Shown in pieces: positions 44,640 through 56,452 of a DNA stretch of 64,000 bases (positions are counted from its first letter, which is position 1; every line of letters starts with the position of its first letter). Under the pieces are notes generated by a model. The model saw only the letters and a list, made by a program, of their open reading frames with translations. It searched no databases and was not told where the DNA came from. Origin of the DNA: Coccinella septempunctata (taxonomy: Eukaryota > Arthropoda > Insecta > Coleoptera > Coccinellidae); contig NC_058191.1 in assembly GCF_907165205.1 (NCBI RefSeq), forward strand, positions 18,602,501 through 18,666,500, in the 5' to 3' direction. Made by a program: the position numbers and the translations under genes.

Positions 44640-44820
44640 CTCTACAGAATATAGTGTGTTCCATTTGAAGAATCAAAGTCTCCCTTTATTTCTCTTTTGT
44701 GGGATAACCGATATATTCGAAAATAGGTTGTGCTATTCATGGAATAATTCAAGTTTGCATAAAAATTGTTGCTTAACTTTGACGGTTACGCTTATATCCT
44801 ATACGTATATGAGCATATAT
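44640..44820 (-). repeat. Inverted partner of 34434-34640
   Basis: The reverse complement shows the same order: GTCAAAGTTAAGCAAC, GCAAACTTGAATTATTCC, ATTTTCGAATATATCG. It directly adjoins the previous block, so here the two repeats may be one element that is split in the other location. Confidence 0.65.
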
Positions 44821-45946
44821 ATGTCGTCATGCGCAGAAACGCTCCGGTGAAGAGGTACGTTGCTGCAAAGATGACTGCTTGATTATGGTTCTATTCAATT
44901 TTTCCAGGCAGAGATAAACGAATTGAATATTACGGTAGTATTCTTCAAACAGAGGTGCACCTATTTTTCATTTTGCAATCTGTTACTCATTCCCCATAGA
45001 TACAGAGGGGTGAAATCGGCAACCCTATCTTCCACCATAAATTTTCATTCAGGTTCAACGAAAAATTCACATAGAAATGACAATTGTTTCTGGAAAATCT
45101 ATTGCTTTTTGACTGTATCTATAAAAAAATAAATTAGATCCCTTGTTCTATTTTTGATCATTACATCAGCATGTTCGTCATTCGAAGAATGTTTGGCACA
45201 ACTTTAGCTGAAATCAAGTACACACAATGAAGTAATTCGTTAATACTATGTGGGTGGTAAAACTGACAATCGAAATTACAAAAGCTGGATCCTATGCAAC
45301 GAGAGAAGTTCAAGAGCGTTTTTCAATGTTGCTCAAAAGCAGAGCGTAGGACATATTTCATTCTTTCACGGAGATTGAACTCAACAAAATACAATAAAGC
45401 TTGCAAATGAAATTTTCTTTTCAATGATGATTATCTGAGTCCGAGAAAGTTTAAGATGAAAAATATAAAAGGGTTGTCGATTTCACCCTTCTCTAGCTAT
45501 GGGGGAAGAATGGAAAAATGAGTTTCAGGTGCATCTCCATTCAAAAAATACCTGTGCAAAATTTCATCTGTTCATCTTCCTCCTACTTTGAAGCAACGTA
45601 ACTCTTCAACGAAGAGTGTCCGGGCATACCTCTATAAAGACTTTTCGTCCCATTTTGAGTTTATGAACCTATATACAAATATATCCACATTAATCCTGAA
45701 ACATCCGGTATAAAAACACCAATTTGCAGTTCAATTCTCAAAAGTAAAAAAAAACACAGAAGTGAGAGTTAACTTTTTTGTATAGTAAATATAATAATAT
45801 ATAATAAAATACTTCTCACTACTTCAGATCTTTTGCAAAGATATCTCTGAAGTATAATACCATGAACTGTCTCGAACGACTTGAGATGATTTAAGGTCTT
45901 TCACAGAAAAAACAACCGTAGATTCCAATTTCCAGATCATTCTCAC
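44821..45946. other. Intron sequence, no feature recognised
   Basis: This sequence follows the donor of the exon at 45947-46356 on the minus strand. No exon or element was identified. Confidence 0.4.
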
Positions 45947-46356
45947 CTCTAAACCATAGCTTATATCAAATTTACGTATGACTCCGTTCTGCTCCGTGAG
46001 GGGTAAAGACCATTCGAAAACAATTTCATTAGGATGGATGTCAATTGGTTCAAACTTGTCCACTTTTCCTGGAAATGACTCTTTGGTTTGGAATATGGAA
46101 GAAACTGGTAATGATCTTCTTAGTATACTTGATTCCGTGCCGCTTCTCACTACAATAGTGAAGGTGTAGTTCCTGTGTGGTTTGAGGTCGTTTATTGTGA
46201 TTCGATTGTGAAGAGTGAGATTCTGCATAAGCACGTTTTCAGCACTCAAGTATTGTACTTCGAAAGCGTTGAATTCTCCTCTAGGCGAATCCCATTTCAG
46301 TGTAACCTCAGTGTCTGTTATTTGAATGCCTTCTATTCTACTTATCGGATCCGGAT
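45947..46356 (-). CDS. Ptp10D: Ptp10D-like receptor tyrosine phosphatase, fibronectin III exon (upstream one)
   Basis: The 410 bp minus-strand exon starts after a TTTCAG acceptor with a split Asp codon and ends at GAG|GTGAGA in phase 0, matching the acceptor phase of the exon at 34216. It encodes two FN3 domains in part: DPDPISRIEGIQITDTEVTL, then EFNAFEVQYLSAENV, DLKPHRNYTFTIVVRSGTES and IHPNEIVFEWSLP, then QNGVIRKFDISYGLE. The PHRNYTF and VVRSGTES blocks are what make me name Ptp10D. The extracellular FN3 array of this family mediates adhesion and ligand contact. Upstream exons are not in the window, so the intron to the right exceeds 17 kb. Confidence 0.87.
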
Positions 46357-46517
46357 CTGAAACATGAATAAATATTCGCTAATATAATGCATATTGATAA
46401 TGATCATCAAGCAGTTTCCATCGTGAAAGAAATGTGAATGAACAAACGTTGTTCAGATACAGTTCAGAGAAAAATAATTCACTAGTTAATTAGCACCATA
46501 TAATATAAGTACGTACA

Positions 46518-47290
46518 GGGTATTCTGTCGCAGAGGAGCCACCCCGTATCCCATAGTATTTGGAAAAATTTCCCGAAATAGGTCAAATGATTTTGTTTGA
46601 GAGATATATTTTGACGTATATTTGAGGGTTGATCGAGCAATCCACCCGAGAGGGGGCGCTTCAACCCCTCAAAGTTGAATTGAGTGATAATTCATGTGAA
46701 AGGTCTTGGAAGCCTTTTTACAGCGGTGTATGAAAAACGTAATTTTGATCAACAGTTTTTGCCAAAAATCTATTTCTTAGCTCAAATGAGCAACCCCGTA
46801 TATTTATTATCCCATAGTGATTGGAAAAATTTTCCGAAACACGTCGAATGATTTGGCTTGTGAGACAACTTTTGACATATATTTGAGGATTGAACGAGCA
46901 ACCCCTCGAAATTGAATAGGGCAGAGGGGTTGAGTGATACTTCGTTTGAAAGGTCTTGGAAGCCTCTTTACAACGAGGAGGATCGTTTTCTAATTTTTCT
47001 AATATAAATGGATCAATCGCATTTTCCAACATTCCAAGATAAATTTCACCATTGAAATACCAGGAATAAACAGGTCCAATTAGGAGGTTTCCCAAAATTC
47101 CTCCATTGTAAAAATAACTAAAATATTCATGCTTATTTGAGCTGAAAAACCGTTCATCAAAATTACGTTTTTCATACTCCGTTGTAAAGTGGCTTCCAAG
47201 AACTTTCAAATGAAGTATAACTCAACCCCTCTCCCCTATTCAATTTAGAGGGAGGAGTTGAAACGCCCCTACTTAGGGGGTTGAATTTGT
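46518..47290 (-). mobile_element. Mariner-like transposon remnant with repeated flanks
   Basis: Two direct copies of a block (about 46530-46745 and 46793-46990; shared GGAAAAATTTYCCGAAAYA, ACATATATTTGAGGRTTGA and AAAGGTCTTGGAAGCCT) and an inverted piece (about 47150-47280) surround a short minus-strand transposase-like frame. This frame reads GGILGNLLIGPVYSWYFNGE, then IYLGMLENAIDPFI (about 47120-46985), the strand after the first catalytic Asp in mariner-type enzymes. No complete catalytic triad remains. Confidence 0.5.
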
Positions 47291-47479
47291 CATCACTACA
47301 CTACTCACGGTGACAGTTCAGTGCAAGACGTCGAAGCGAGTAGACGTGTTGAGTGATTTTTCGAGCACACGACAAAGGAATTTGATTGACTACTGATTAT
47401 TCGGGAAAGTTTTGTGAATGAGTTTTGTTGTGTTGTTTTGTATACAGTCTAGATCAAAAGGATCGTTGGTTGTGCAAAT

Positions 47480-48679
47480 CACATCAGGTGAAACTTTTTC
47501 TATATAATAATTGGTGATTTTCTCCCTACATTTGATGAATTTGCGAGTTCGGCAGCGAGAAATAATGTCACTTCTGACATTAAGAGGAATCAAGCAACGC
47601 TGATTGCTAAACCTCAAAATGCGCTTCCATCTAAACGCGCGCGTAAAGACAGCTCCTCGCCAGACGAGGAAAATACCAAAAAAGCACCTTCTAGTGCCTA
47701 GAAAAGACAGAATCCCACCCATCACGATGATGGGCACCTAAGATTGGGTAGAAATTTCTAAAGCACTCTACTCCAAGAAATTCAATTATAGCCGCGCAAC
47801 CGTAGTTAAGGACGGTATTAGAATCATCGCGTCAACCGTAAATGATTATAGAAAAATTGCCAAATTTTTTGAACACCATGGTTAAGAATTTTTACCTACC
47901 AAATGGAGGAAGAGAAGAAGATATATGCCGTCATCAGGCATTTACCAATCGACGCTGATCTTGCATTGATTAAGAACGACCTGATATTCCAGGGAATATC
48001 AGACGCTGAGGTGTCTAGAATGACATCGATCAAGACGAAGGAGCCCATACCTCTCTACCTGGTTAAAACCCAGAAAAAAGAAATCTTCGAAGTGAATCTC
48101 TATTTTGTGGTTAAACACAAAAAGAGGCCTGAAAGTCCAAGTCCGTGCTTTAGGTGCCAAAGGTACGGACATGCACAGAACAAATGCTCCTTCCCGTGGA
48201 GATGCGTGAAGTGCTCAGGAAGCCATAGCAGCAATGACTGCACACTCACCAGAAAAGGTGAAGAGAGAAATGCCACATGCGTGTTATATGGAGAAGAGGG
48301 CCATCCAGCTAGCTACAAAGGATGTAGCGAGTTCAAGCTGGTGACCAGAAAGAAGAATTCCCGAAAACTAGCTGAACAGAAAAAGCCGGTAACAAAAACA
48401 ACAACTACTGTTCAAAAAATTCAGGAAGTAGCGAAGGCCAAACCTACAGAACAGGAAAAGAAGAAGGAGACTCCAAAACCGGTTCAGAAAAAAGTAGAAC
48501 AGCCTCCAATGAAACAGGCTGTGAACAGTCAACAGAAAAAGAAAAAGATATATGAATCAGCCGATGATTTAGATATCTTCACGGAAAAAATCTTCAACAA
48601 GATAATGTTGAAAATTGAAAAATTGAAAATGAGGGAAATGGAGAAGAAACTTCAAGCATTATTCAGTAAACTGAATTAA
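47480..48679 (+). pseudogene. Jockey copy B ORF1
   Basis: The first part (to about 47900) is broken into short frames such as LPSKRARKDSSSPDEENTKK. From ATG 47903 (MEEEKKIYAVIRHLPIDADL) it is open to 48679. Knuckles are CFRCQRYGHAQNKC, CVKCSGSHSSNDC and CVLYGEEGHPASYKGC; the last has lost a Cys to Tyr. The C-terminal ESADDLDIFTEKIFN block matches copy A. The family role is RNA packaging. Confidence 0.85.
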
Positions 48680-49097
48680 TGGACTGTACGGATATTAGGA
48701 AGAAATTCCTCAAGATAATCTCGTGGAACATAAACGGGATCAACACCCGGAAAGCCGAGATAGAAGAAATAATATCAGAGAGACAACCTGATATTATGGC
48801 CCTACAGGAAACAAGAATAAACCGGAACAGACGATTGAATGTCATGAATTATGAAACATAGATGCGACAGAATTACAAACACCGGAAGAGGAGTAGCAAT
48901 ATTGGTGAGAACAGATCTGAAACACTACTTCAAAAGTAGATCCGACGAAACACAAGGAGAAACAGAAACAGTGACGATTGTTGTCGAATTAGAATAGAAT
49001 AGAATATCTCTATTCACCGATAATTAATAATTGTTAACAAAACAATGAAGATGGATGGGAAACGTCGTACAGGAAAAAATAAACAAAACAGAGAAGA

Positions 49098-50030
49098 TCA
49101 ACATTCAATGTTACTCTCCAGGAATTCACTAACAGTGTATGGCTCTAGTCGTAACATATACAATAGGCTGTAGACCTCTTTTCGAAAACATTTGAAGTTA
49201 TCATTTTGACGTATTTTGGATGGTAGTTTGTTATATAGTTTTAGGCACATATATGTACAATTTCTTTCTGTCAGGGACAACGTATGTAGAGGGTACAGAA
49301 AAAATTGGTGTCGGGTCTTGTATGAATCACTTTTCCTAAATTTGTCGAAAAGGTTTTCAATTACGGAACAGGAACTGAAGACATCTATAGATGTAGAAGC
49401 AAGAAAGTATGAGAACGTTATTTTTCCTGATTACGCCACGGCAGGATTCCCGGTACCTCCGACCAAAAAGAACCCTAACGACCATCTTCTGGATGTAAAA
49501 AACCACTTTCACATGTCGACTATTCCCCCAAAAAATGACACCATAGCTCATCACGGACTGAAAGTTGGAGAAATAAATTGACTTCAAAAATTCCAAGCTG
49601 AGCTCCGATCTCAACACCCGCAAAGCAAACACTGTCTGGCTTTATCTTCTGCACAATTTATCAACATGCTCTGTCCACTCAAGATGTTCATCAATGTGGA
49701 TACCCAGAAACTTGGTTGTTGCTCGAGGAGAGATAATTTCTCCTGATAATGTGAGCTGATGTTCTGCTTCAACACTTCTTAGTTTATGGGAAAAGAAAAC
49801 AAATTCCGTCTTATCTACATTGAGATGTGAGTTATTTAGTCTGCACCATGATTGTACAGATTGGTGAGTATATTCAAGGAGGCCCTGAAGATCTTCACGG
49901 TTTTTCCCGCGTATTAGAATGTTTGAGTCGTCAGCAAAGTTGATGAATGCTATTGATGGTAGAGATGTCATTCTTGATATATCATTTCCTTCCCTGAAGG
50001 CGAAGAGTATATTTCTAACGATATTAGGAA
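49098..50030 (-). pseudogene. RT second half and C-terminus of the nested CR1-like element
   Basis: The minus strand reads SLPSIAFINFADDSNILIRG with the catalytic Asp pair, WCRLNNSHLNVDKTEF, KFLGIHIDEHLEW, then in a shifted frame SVMSYGVIFWGNSRH. It ends in LYNKLPSKIR and YTVSEFLESN at 49098. At least two frameshifts are present. Confidence 0.75.
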
Positions 50031-50590
50031 TGTCATTTATATATTATTCTATTGTTTACAGTCACCTAAACTACAATACCATCCTATGGGGCGGATCGTC
50101 GGAATGCGATCGTGTGTTCATCACTCAAAAAAAGATCATACGTCTTATATTCGGCTTGAAACCTAGAGATTCATGCAGACTGATATTCAAGAACTATCAA
50201 ATACTTACACTACCCTGCATTTACATCCTAAATTGTATTTTGTATGTGCGATCTAATATTAATTGTCTCACGAAATGCTCTGATTTCCATAGCTATGGAA
50301 CTAGGGACCGAAATATGATTTGTGTGCCAAGGCACTCGACGGCCAAATACGAGTCATCCCCCAGATATGCCGGTATTGCATTATATAATCATCTGCCGAA
50401 TAGGTTTAGGTCGATGAATGAGAGAATGTTCAAGAGGGAGATCAAAAAAATGTTATGTTCCAGGGGATACTATGATTTGAAAGAATTCTTTTCTGATGTA
50501 TTAGAATAATAGTTTTGTATTGCTTACTTATGTATTGACATTTCCTATATACCTCTGCGGTATCTGAAAGGATGAATAAATATTATTATT
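50031..50590 (+). pseudogene. RT C-terminal fragment of another CR1-like element
   Basis: The plus strand reads YYSIVYSHLNYNTILWGGSS, FITQKKIIRLIFG, FHSYGTRDRNM and LYNHLPNRFRSMN, then GYYDLKEFFSDVLE with a stop at 50509. It is followed by a short 3' end with ATTATT repeats at about 50580. Only the region after the RT palm is kept, as in a strongly 5'-truncated insertion. It breaks the minus-strand RT. Confidence 0.75.
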
Positions 50591-50876
50591 TTTTTTTTCT
50601 TCGTGTGAGGGGAAAACCCTTTATGGGCGCCCAGAGGGTCCGCACTCTAGGTAGTGTGAGACTCCGAGATCTTGTTTGGCTACTCACTAAAAACCCCTCA
50701 CATATTCCACGGAGAAGTTCTTCGTCCAGCCCTTGCAGCGTCCCTTAACAAAAGAGATGACCTGCAAGTGGCATCTAGAGTTCATGGGATCTGATGATAT
50801 GCAGTGACCCAAGCAACACCGCCTTCTGCATTCTGTGCGCTAGTATCTCGGCCCAAGATCTGCAGGCCGGAATATT
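50591..50876 (-). pseudogene. Possible R4/Dong-like 3' remnant
   Basis: A short minus-strand frame contains HRMQKAVLLGS, like the MQKAVLLGTART block near the end of the R4/Dong-like endonuclease domain. It is then followed by non-coding sequence with stops. The match is short, so the call is weak. Confidence 0.3.
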
Positions 50877-51001
50877 ATGACTTTAGCCTTGCGGCTTTCA
50901 CACTCCTCTCCAGAGGAAAATTCACTTATCCCAGATATCTGAGATATCAAAAGGATTAAGCTCTGTTGGAGCCCTTTCCAGGTTTTCGGGCTCGTGGTGG
51001 T
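50877..51001 (-). mobile_element. 3' end of an R4/Dong-like element, extreme 5' truncation
   Basis: The segment from ATGACTTTAGCCTTGCGGC to TTTTCGGGCTCGTGGTGGTG is almost identical to the 3' end of the larger copy at 57481-57605. It includes the coding tail and the final GAAAGCCGCAAGGCTAAAGTC. The truncated side abuts an ATT microsatellite at 51004-51027. Confidence 0.85.
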
Positions 51002-51027
51002 GGTGGTAATTATTATTATTATTATTA
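51002..51027. repeat. ATT microsatellite
   Basis: A run of ATT units next to the R4/Dong-like tail. Dong-type elements are known to insert into TAA repeats. Confidence 0.85.
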
Positions 51028-52424
51028 TATACAACAAATAGCAGCGGAACCAGCACACTGCCCTGTATCACACCTTGCTCAATAAATGAGTCTACGGATG
51101 TATAATCAACTCCATCTATCCTATGTAAGAGATACATGCTGAGAGCGTCCGCTGAGATAGCTCTTAAAGAACTTGAGTTGAGCATCTCGTATGCCATATG
51201 CCTCAAGTTTCTGTAGTAAAATCGCATGATTTACTGAATCGAATGCTTTCGAGAAATCTAAGAAGAATCCGAGTATCTGTTCATTCATCTCAAAGCCCTC
51301 AGTTATCATTTCCACTAGTTCGTAAATCGCTGTCTCAGTGCTTTTTCCTTTCATGAAACCATGTTGTTGTGGATTTAAAACCTTGAATTTCCTGAAGAAG
51401 TTAAGAAGTCTATTTACTATAATTTTCTCGAAAATTTTGGAGAAGTTACTTAAGAGACTTATAGGTCTGTAGTTATTGATATCATTTGGATCATTCCTTT
51501 TGTGAACAGGTTTTATCACAGCTATTTTGAGCATATCCGGAAATACTCCGTACTGAAAACTGTTATTTAGGATATGTCGTAATGGTTGAGAAATCCAAGA
51601 GATACTTCTTTTTATAATTCTCGATGGTATACCATCATAACCGACGCTTTTTTTGTTCGCCAAGTTATTGACTACATGTTCGATTTCTATATCAGTTACG
51701 TCGAACATAAAGAAAGAATGATCCAGCCGAGTAACAGCATTCAATGTCTGTGACACATTGCAGTGTTGATGTTGGTTTGCCGAGTTTCGAAATAGAAAGC
51801 CAAAATCTTCTACTAGTTGCTTGGGCTCGTTAATATTGCCAAATTTAGGATTTCCTTGTGCTCTACCTGTTTTTTCATTGGTAATCATTCAAATTGTTTT
51901 TGATTTATTAGTCGAATTTTCATATTTTTGACGATAGTAATTCTGCTTACTCTCTCTAAGTGCAATATCGTATAAGTTTTTCAGTTTTTTGTATAAATCA
52001 AGAAATGATGGATTAGTACTGGCCACAGTAAAAACTGAATCAAGTTGTTTTTTTATATTTTATTCCTTAGAATTAAATGGGATATTAGTTTTATGACTTT
52101 TTTTTATTATTTTTACTGGAAAAGATTCTTCGAACTCTTTTTTATAAATACGAAAAAACAATATCCACTGTGAGTTAACATCTTCTAATGGCAGTTCGAA
52201 TAACTCCTTCCAATCGTGATCTGATAATTTGTTACAAAATTCTGAAATTTTTGTTTCATCGATGGGACGAGTTGTTATTGTTTCCGTTTTATTTGGTTCA
52301 ATGTTTGAATAGAACCACTTGGGCTGAATGATCAGAAAAATGAGGATTTTCGCAGTGACCCGAAGCGCCAACAATAATAGTAATCATGTTATCAATACAT
52401 GCTTCTTTACGTGTTGGCTCATCT
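51028..52424 (-). pseudogene. Endonuclease end and RT first half of the nested CR1-like element
   Basis: From high to low coordinates the strand reads PTRKEACIDNMITIIVGASG, FSDHSAQVV with the endonuclease Ser-Asp-His, a stop, and the linker ETKISEFCNKLSDHDWKELF. After another stop and shift the RT begins: FFMFDVTDIEIEHVV, GYDGIPSRIIKRS, NNYRPISLLSNFSK, HGFMKGKSTETAI, FFLDFSKAFDSVNHA and QGSVLVPLLF. It runs into the microsatellite at 51027. Confidence 0.82.
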
Positions 52425-53767
52425 ATAATCAATCGTGAATTGAAAGATTCGATGATTTGGGTCACCACAAAACAATTTATTGAAAGAAGAAATAAACAAC
52501 ATGATGGAAGGAAAAAACCCGAAAATCTGCATCGGAGATTTCAACTGTGAATCCCCATTATGGAATAGCAGAACAGAAAATAGAAATGGCGAAAAACTCA
52601 AGGATTTCGCCGAAAAACAAAATGCCATAGTGATTGGAGCAGATTTACCGACATATCTTGCTTTTGGTATAGGAATACCAGATGTAATAGATATCGCAAT
52701 ATTAAAAAATATAACTCAAGAATTCTGTATTGAAACTGTGGAAGATGCAACCTCAAACCACAATCCCGTGGAATTGGCAATTGGAGAAGAACCAAGATAA
52801 AAACTGATGGAAATAAGAGAATATACCAATTGGACTAAATACAGCCATTAAATACAATCGGAAATAACAGAAATTCCAACAATAAGCACTCCAGAGGATC
52901 TGGAATGTGCGGTAAAAAACTGGAAGAGATTATATTGAAAGCTTACGAAAAAAGCACGAGGAGAGTGAAGAGACCAAGTCATCCGCATGGCGATACGCCT
53001 AAAGAAGTAAAAGATCTTATACGAGAAAATCGAATACTCAAAAGAATATATCGGATGAATAAAAATGATCTGGACAAAATTAACCTCAACCGCCATAGCC
53101 AATTTATGAAAAATGCCCTGAAAGATCTAAGAACAAGCAGATGGAACAAAAGGGTTCAAGAACTGAATACAATTGATCATTCTGCATGGAGAATGCAAAA
53201 AAGCCTACGAGGAGAAAAGACTAAAATTCCTCCCCTACACGGAGAAAGAAGAATGGCGTATAACCATACTGATAAGGCAGATGCATTGGCGGACTCAATC
53301 GAACGAGAATCGCGAATAAATTACAGGATAGACGACGTTAATGAAGATTTGGAAGAACTGGTTGAAGAAAATGATGAAGAAATGGATAAATCAGCGGCTG
53401 CTGAAATAGACAATCCAACATCGCCAAATGAAATCGGGGAAATAATTAGAAGCGATGAAATAGCGAATGTTATGTTAAAGAAATTACCTATAGTCTATCC
53501 AAATCCGAGAGGCCAGCGTAAACAAACTGACTAACGCGTGACCTTATTTGAGGTACTCCTCTTATTGGTCAAAGCTTCAGGAACGCCATATGTTTGCAGG
53601 CGGGAGTAAGAAGCCCTCCGCAGAACCTCACTACGTTTGATTCATTGATTGTATGCGTAAGCGTAAGCGTATTGTTGTGCAGAACTGCAGAGGTCATTCA
53701 TTGCTTTTTCTTTCGTAAATTGGTTTATAGTTGTAGCAAGTTATTCAAGTCACAAGCATTTAAGATA

Positions 53768-55564
53768 ATGCCAAGTACTGATACTGCTGAGGAATCGCGT
53801 GTTGACTTAAGTCCTCCGAAAAAGAGACGTCTGAAACGACACTTCAGTGCCGAGATAAAAGAAACGGTTTTGAATACTTATAAAATTGAGATTATTCAAA
53901 ATGCAGGAATGTGTTTAAAGGACGTAGAACTCCGAGTTGCTGAGAGACTTGGCATTGGAGCTCGAAGTGTTAGGAGAATTATTTCCGAATACATAAATTC
54001 CGGTGTTCTATCACAGCCGGCAACAAATCAAAATCGGACCACCAAATGGGAGTCCTTATCAGATTTCGATAAAAATGTAATACGGCGAAAAGTTCACGAG
54101 TTTTTCTTCAGAAATGAACACCCGACTATAGAGAAAGTATTAAAAATAGTTAGTGAAGACTCGAACTTGCCAAATTTTAAGAAGAGTACCTTCTCTATTA
54201 TATTGAAAAAACTTAATTTCAAATATGGACGTCGCCAACGCAACAGTTTTTAATGGACCTTGACGACATTAAATGTTGGAGAAGAAACTATCTCACGAAA
54301 ATTAGGGCCTTCCGTGATGAAAACAGGAGAGATTTACTACTTGGATGAAACTTGGGTAAATGCCGGTCATACTAAATCCAAAGTGTGGACCGATGAAACA
54401 GTTACATCTTCTCGGCAAGCGTTACTTGCTGGACTATCTACTGGATTAAAAAATCCGTTTGGTAAGGTCTTGAATTTTGAGTTTAACCCACGTTTAACCC
54501 TCGGTTTCATAAAGCTTGATCAGAGAATCAACGATCGATTGACGGATGAACGTCAATTAGTTTTCAGTCGATAAGTTGGTCATAAGCATTCTGAATATCA
54601 TTCTTGCGCCAAATAATTATCTATACACGCCCATTTAATGATTCTCAACTGCTACTCCTCCAATATATTCGGAAATATGAAAGTTTCAATGATTTCTTTG
54701 ATAGCATATTTGATAGGCATATTTACCTGCCTTACTGTGAAGGCGTGATCCATTTCTTATTTCAATGATTTCCTTCGGGAAATCGAATGCCGATCGAGCA
54801 ATCAAAGTTTTGTGAAACTTGATGTAAGTACCTTTTTGGTGGAAAGCAATTTCAACAGTCCTTTTCAAATGAAGTGAATACATTTTTCCAGGCAAAGGGC
54901 AAATAATTATAGTGTTTCATATTGGCAGTGACACTGATTTTTTAACTGGAGGACTCTGGATTATCCAATCCAAAAATCTGGTGACTACCATGAAGAAATG
55001 GATGGTCAGTCCTTCGAGAAGTGGTTCGAGGGTATACTTCCTAAATTGGAGGAAAATTCTATAGTAGTTTTAGATAGTGCTCCTTACCATTCGAGGAAAA
55101 TGGAAAAAATTCCTAATTCACAATTCAGAAAGAGTGATATCCAACAATGGTTGAACGAGAAAAATATTGATTTCACCCCTGACCTCATAAAAGCACAATT
55201 GTTGAAGATAGTCAGGCAGAACAAAGAAAACTTTGAAATATACATCGTGGATGAAACCGCAAAGGCCCAAAATATTACTGTACTTAGATTACCGCCCTAC
55301 CACTGCCAACTGAACCCTATTGAATTGATTTGGGCCGATGTCAAGAATTTTGTGGCAGATAAAAACACCACATTTAAAATGGCTGACGTCCAAAATCTTT
55401 TTCAAGAGGCTCTCTCACGGGTTACTTCCGAAAGATGGAGAAAGTGTGTGGAACATGTCAAACAAAAGTTGAGGTGGAAATTGGATAATATTATGGATGA
55501 TATGACACCAGTCATCGTCAACTTAGAAGAAAGTTCTGCATCTTCTGACGACACTACGGACTAG
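53768..55564 (+). pseudogene. IS630-type DDE transposase with a 430 bp intron
   Basis: The gene starts MPSTDTAEESRVDLSPPKKR with a helix-turn-helix LKDVELRVAERLGIGARSVR. After shifts at about 54250 and 54330 it enters the catalytic domain: EIYYLDETWVNAGHTKSKVW (first Asp), an exon end at 54461, a GTAAG...TTTTTCCAG intron (54462-54891), then GKGQIIIVFHIGS. Later come MDGQSFEKWF, IVVLDSAPYHS (second Asp) and LPPYHCQLNPIELIWADVK (Glu), with a polar acidic tail to 55564. The long spacing from the second Asp to Glu is normal for this eukaryotic branch. Three frameshifts make it inactive. Confidence 0.88.
54462..54891 (+). other. Intron in the IS630-type transposase
   Basis: GTAAGG donor and TTTTTCCAG acceptor. 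Joining the flanks gives NPFGKGQIII in frame, which fits the family. The interior has no coding similarity. Confidence 0.75.
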
Positions 55565-56324
55565 TCACTTTTACAAAAAATATTGTTACATATTTATATA
55601 CATAGTATGTATTAAAGTGGGAACTTTAGATTAATTGTTCATTACTGAGACTCGTAGATAAGCATACATATTTTTCACCGGAACTGGAACACTCAAAAAG
55701 TTTTAAAATATAACGCTCTCGGAATAAAATTTATTAGTACACCTCTGCGTTATCACGTTCTTCACGCGTGATCACTGCATGCTGCAATGTTTACGGCTGG
55801 CCTCTTGGATTTGGATATACTATAGAAAAGGTATAGCCGCTCTAACAAATATCGCGAATGGAATTATGAGGATAGAACACTACCCAGAAAAATGGAAAAC
55901 AGCGGAAGTCATGGTATTCAATATTCAAAGAGAAGAAGTTCCCACAAAACTACAGACCGATAAGTCTACTGTCGGCGTTAGGAAAAGTAGTAGAAAGAAT
56001 TATCGCCACGAGGCTAAATGAGGAAACCGAAAATCTGGAACTAATACCACCAGAACAGTTCGGATTCAGAAGAGAGCATTCAACAGAGCAACAATTATTA
56101 AGGCACACAGAATACATTACAGAGGGATTCTAAAATAAACAAGCTACAGGTCTTGTTTTAGTAGACGTCGCTAGAGCATTCGATAGAGTATGGAATGAAG
56201 GATTAATATATAAGATGAGATGTGCTGCATATGGGATCAAAATATGCAAGTTGATCCGGAATTATCTCAAAAATAGAAGATTTTACGTGAAAGTGGAAGG
56301 AGAATGCTTCACAACAAGAGATAT

Positions 56325-56452
56325 GGGGCCTGTTCCGATATTGCTGGTTTTACTGGCCCGCAATCGAAAAACAATAGAACTCGAACGACTGGGCCAATAG
56401 GCATCATCTCTGAAATACTGACAGTACTGTTCAGAAATATCGGAACAGACGG
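56325..56452. mobile_element. MITE in the RT of Jockey copy B
   Basis: The insert interrupts an RT region that is continuous in copy A. Its ends, CCTGTTCCGATATT and AATATCGGAACAG, are inverted copies. It is about 130 bp and non-coding. Confidence 0.75.

Larger units (their letters stand above)
48990..52424 (-). mobile_element. CR1/Jockey-superclade element nested in Jockey copy B
   Basis: The minus-strand 3' end carries a TTCTA microsatellite (about 48990-49010). The 5' end at about 52424 is within the endonuclease. Its two halves, 52424-51028 and about 50030-48990, are separated by a plus-strand RT fragment and R4/Dong-like sequence. Confidence 0.7.
53491..55822 (+). mobile_element. IS630-like (DDE) transposon, 2.3 kb, in Jockey copy B
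   Basis: The inverted ends TAGTCTATCCAAATCC... and ...GGATTTGGATATACTA (about 33 bp each, including GAGGCCAGC) are flanked by TA at 53489-53490 and 55823-55824. Removing the element restores the Jockey sequence (ATTACCTAGAAAAGG) seen in copy A. It carries one interrupted transposase gene. Confidence 0.92.
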
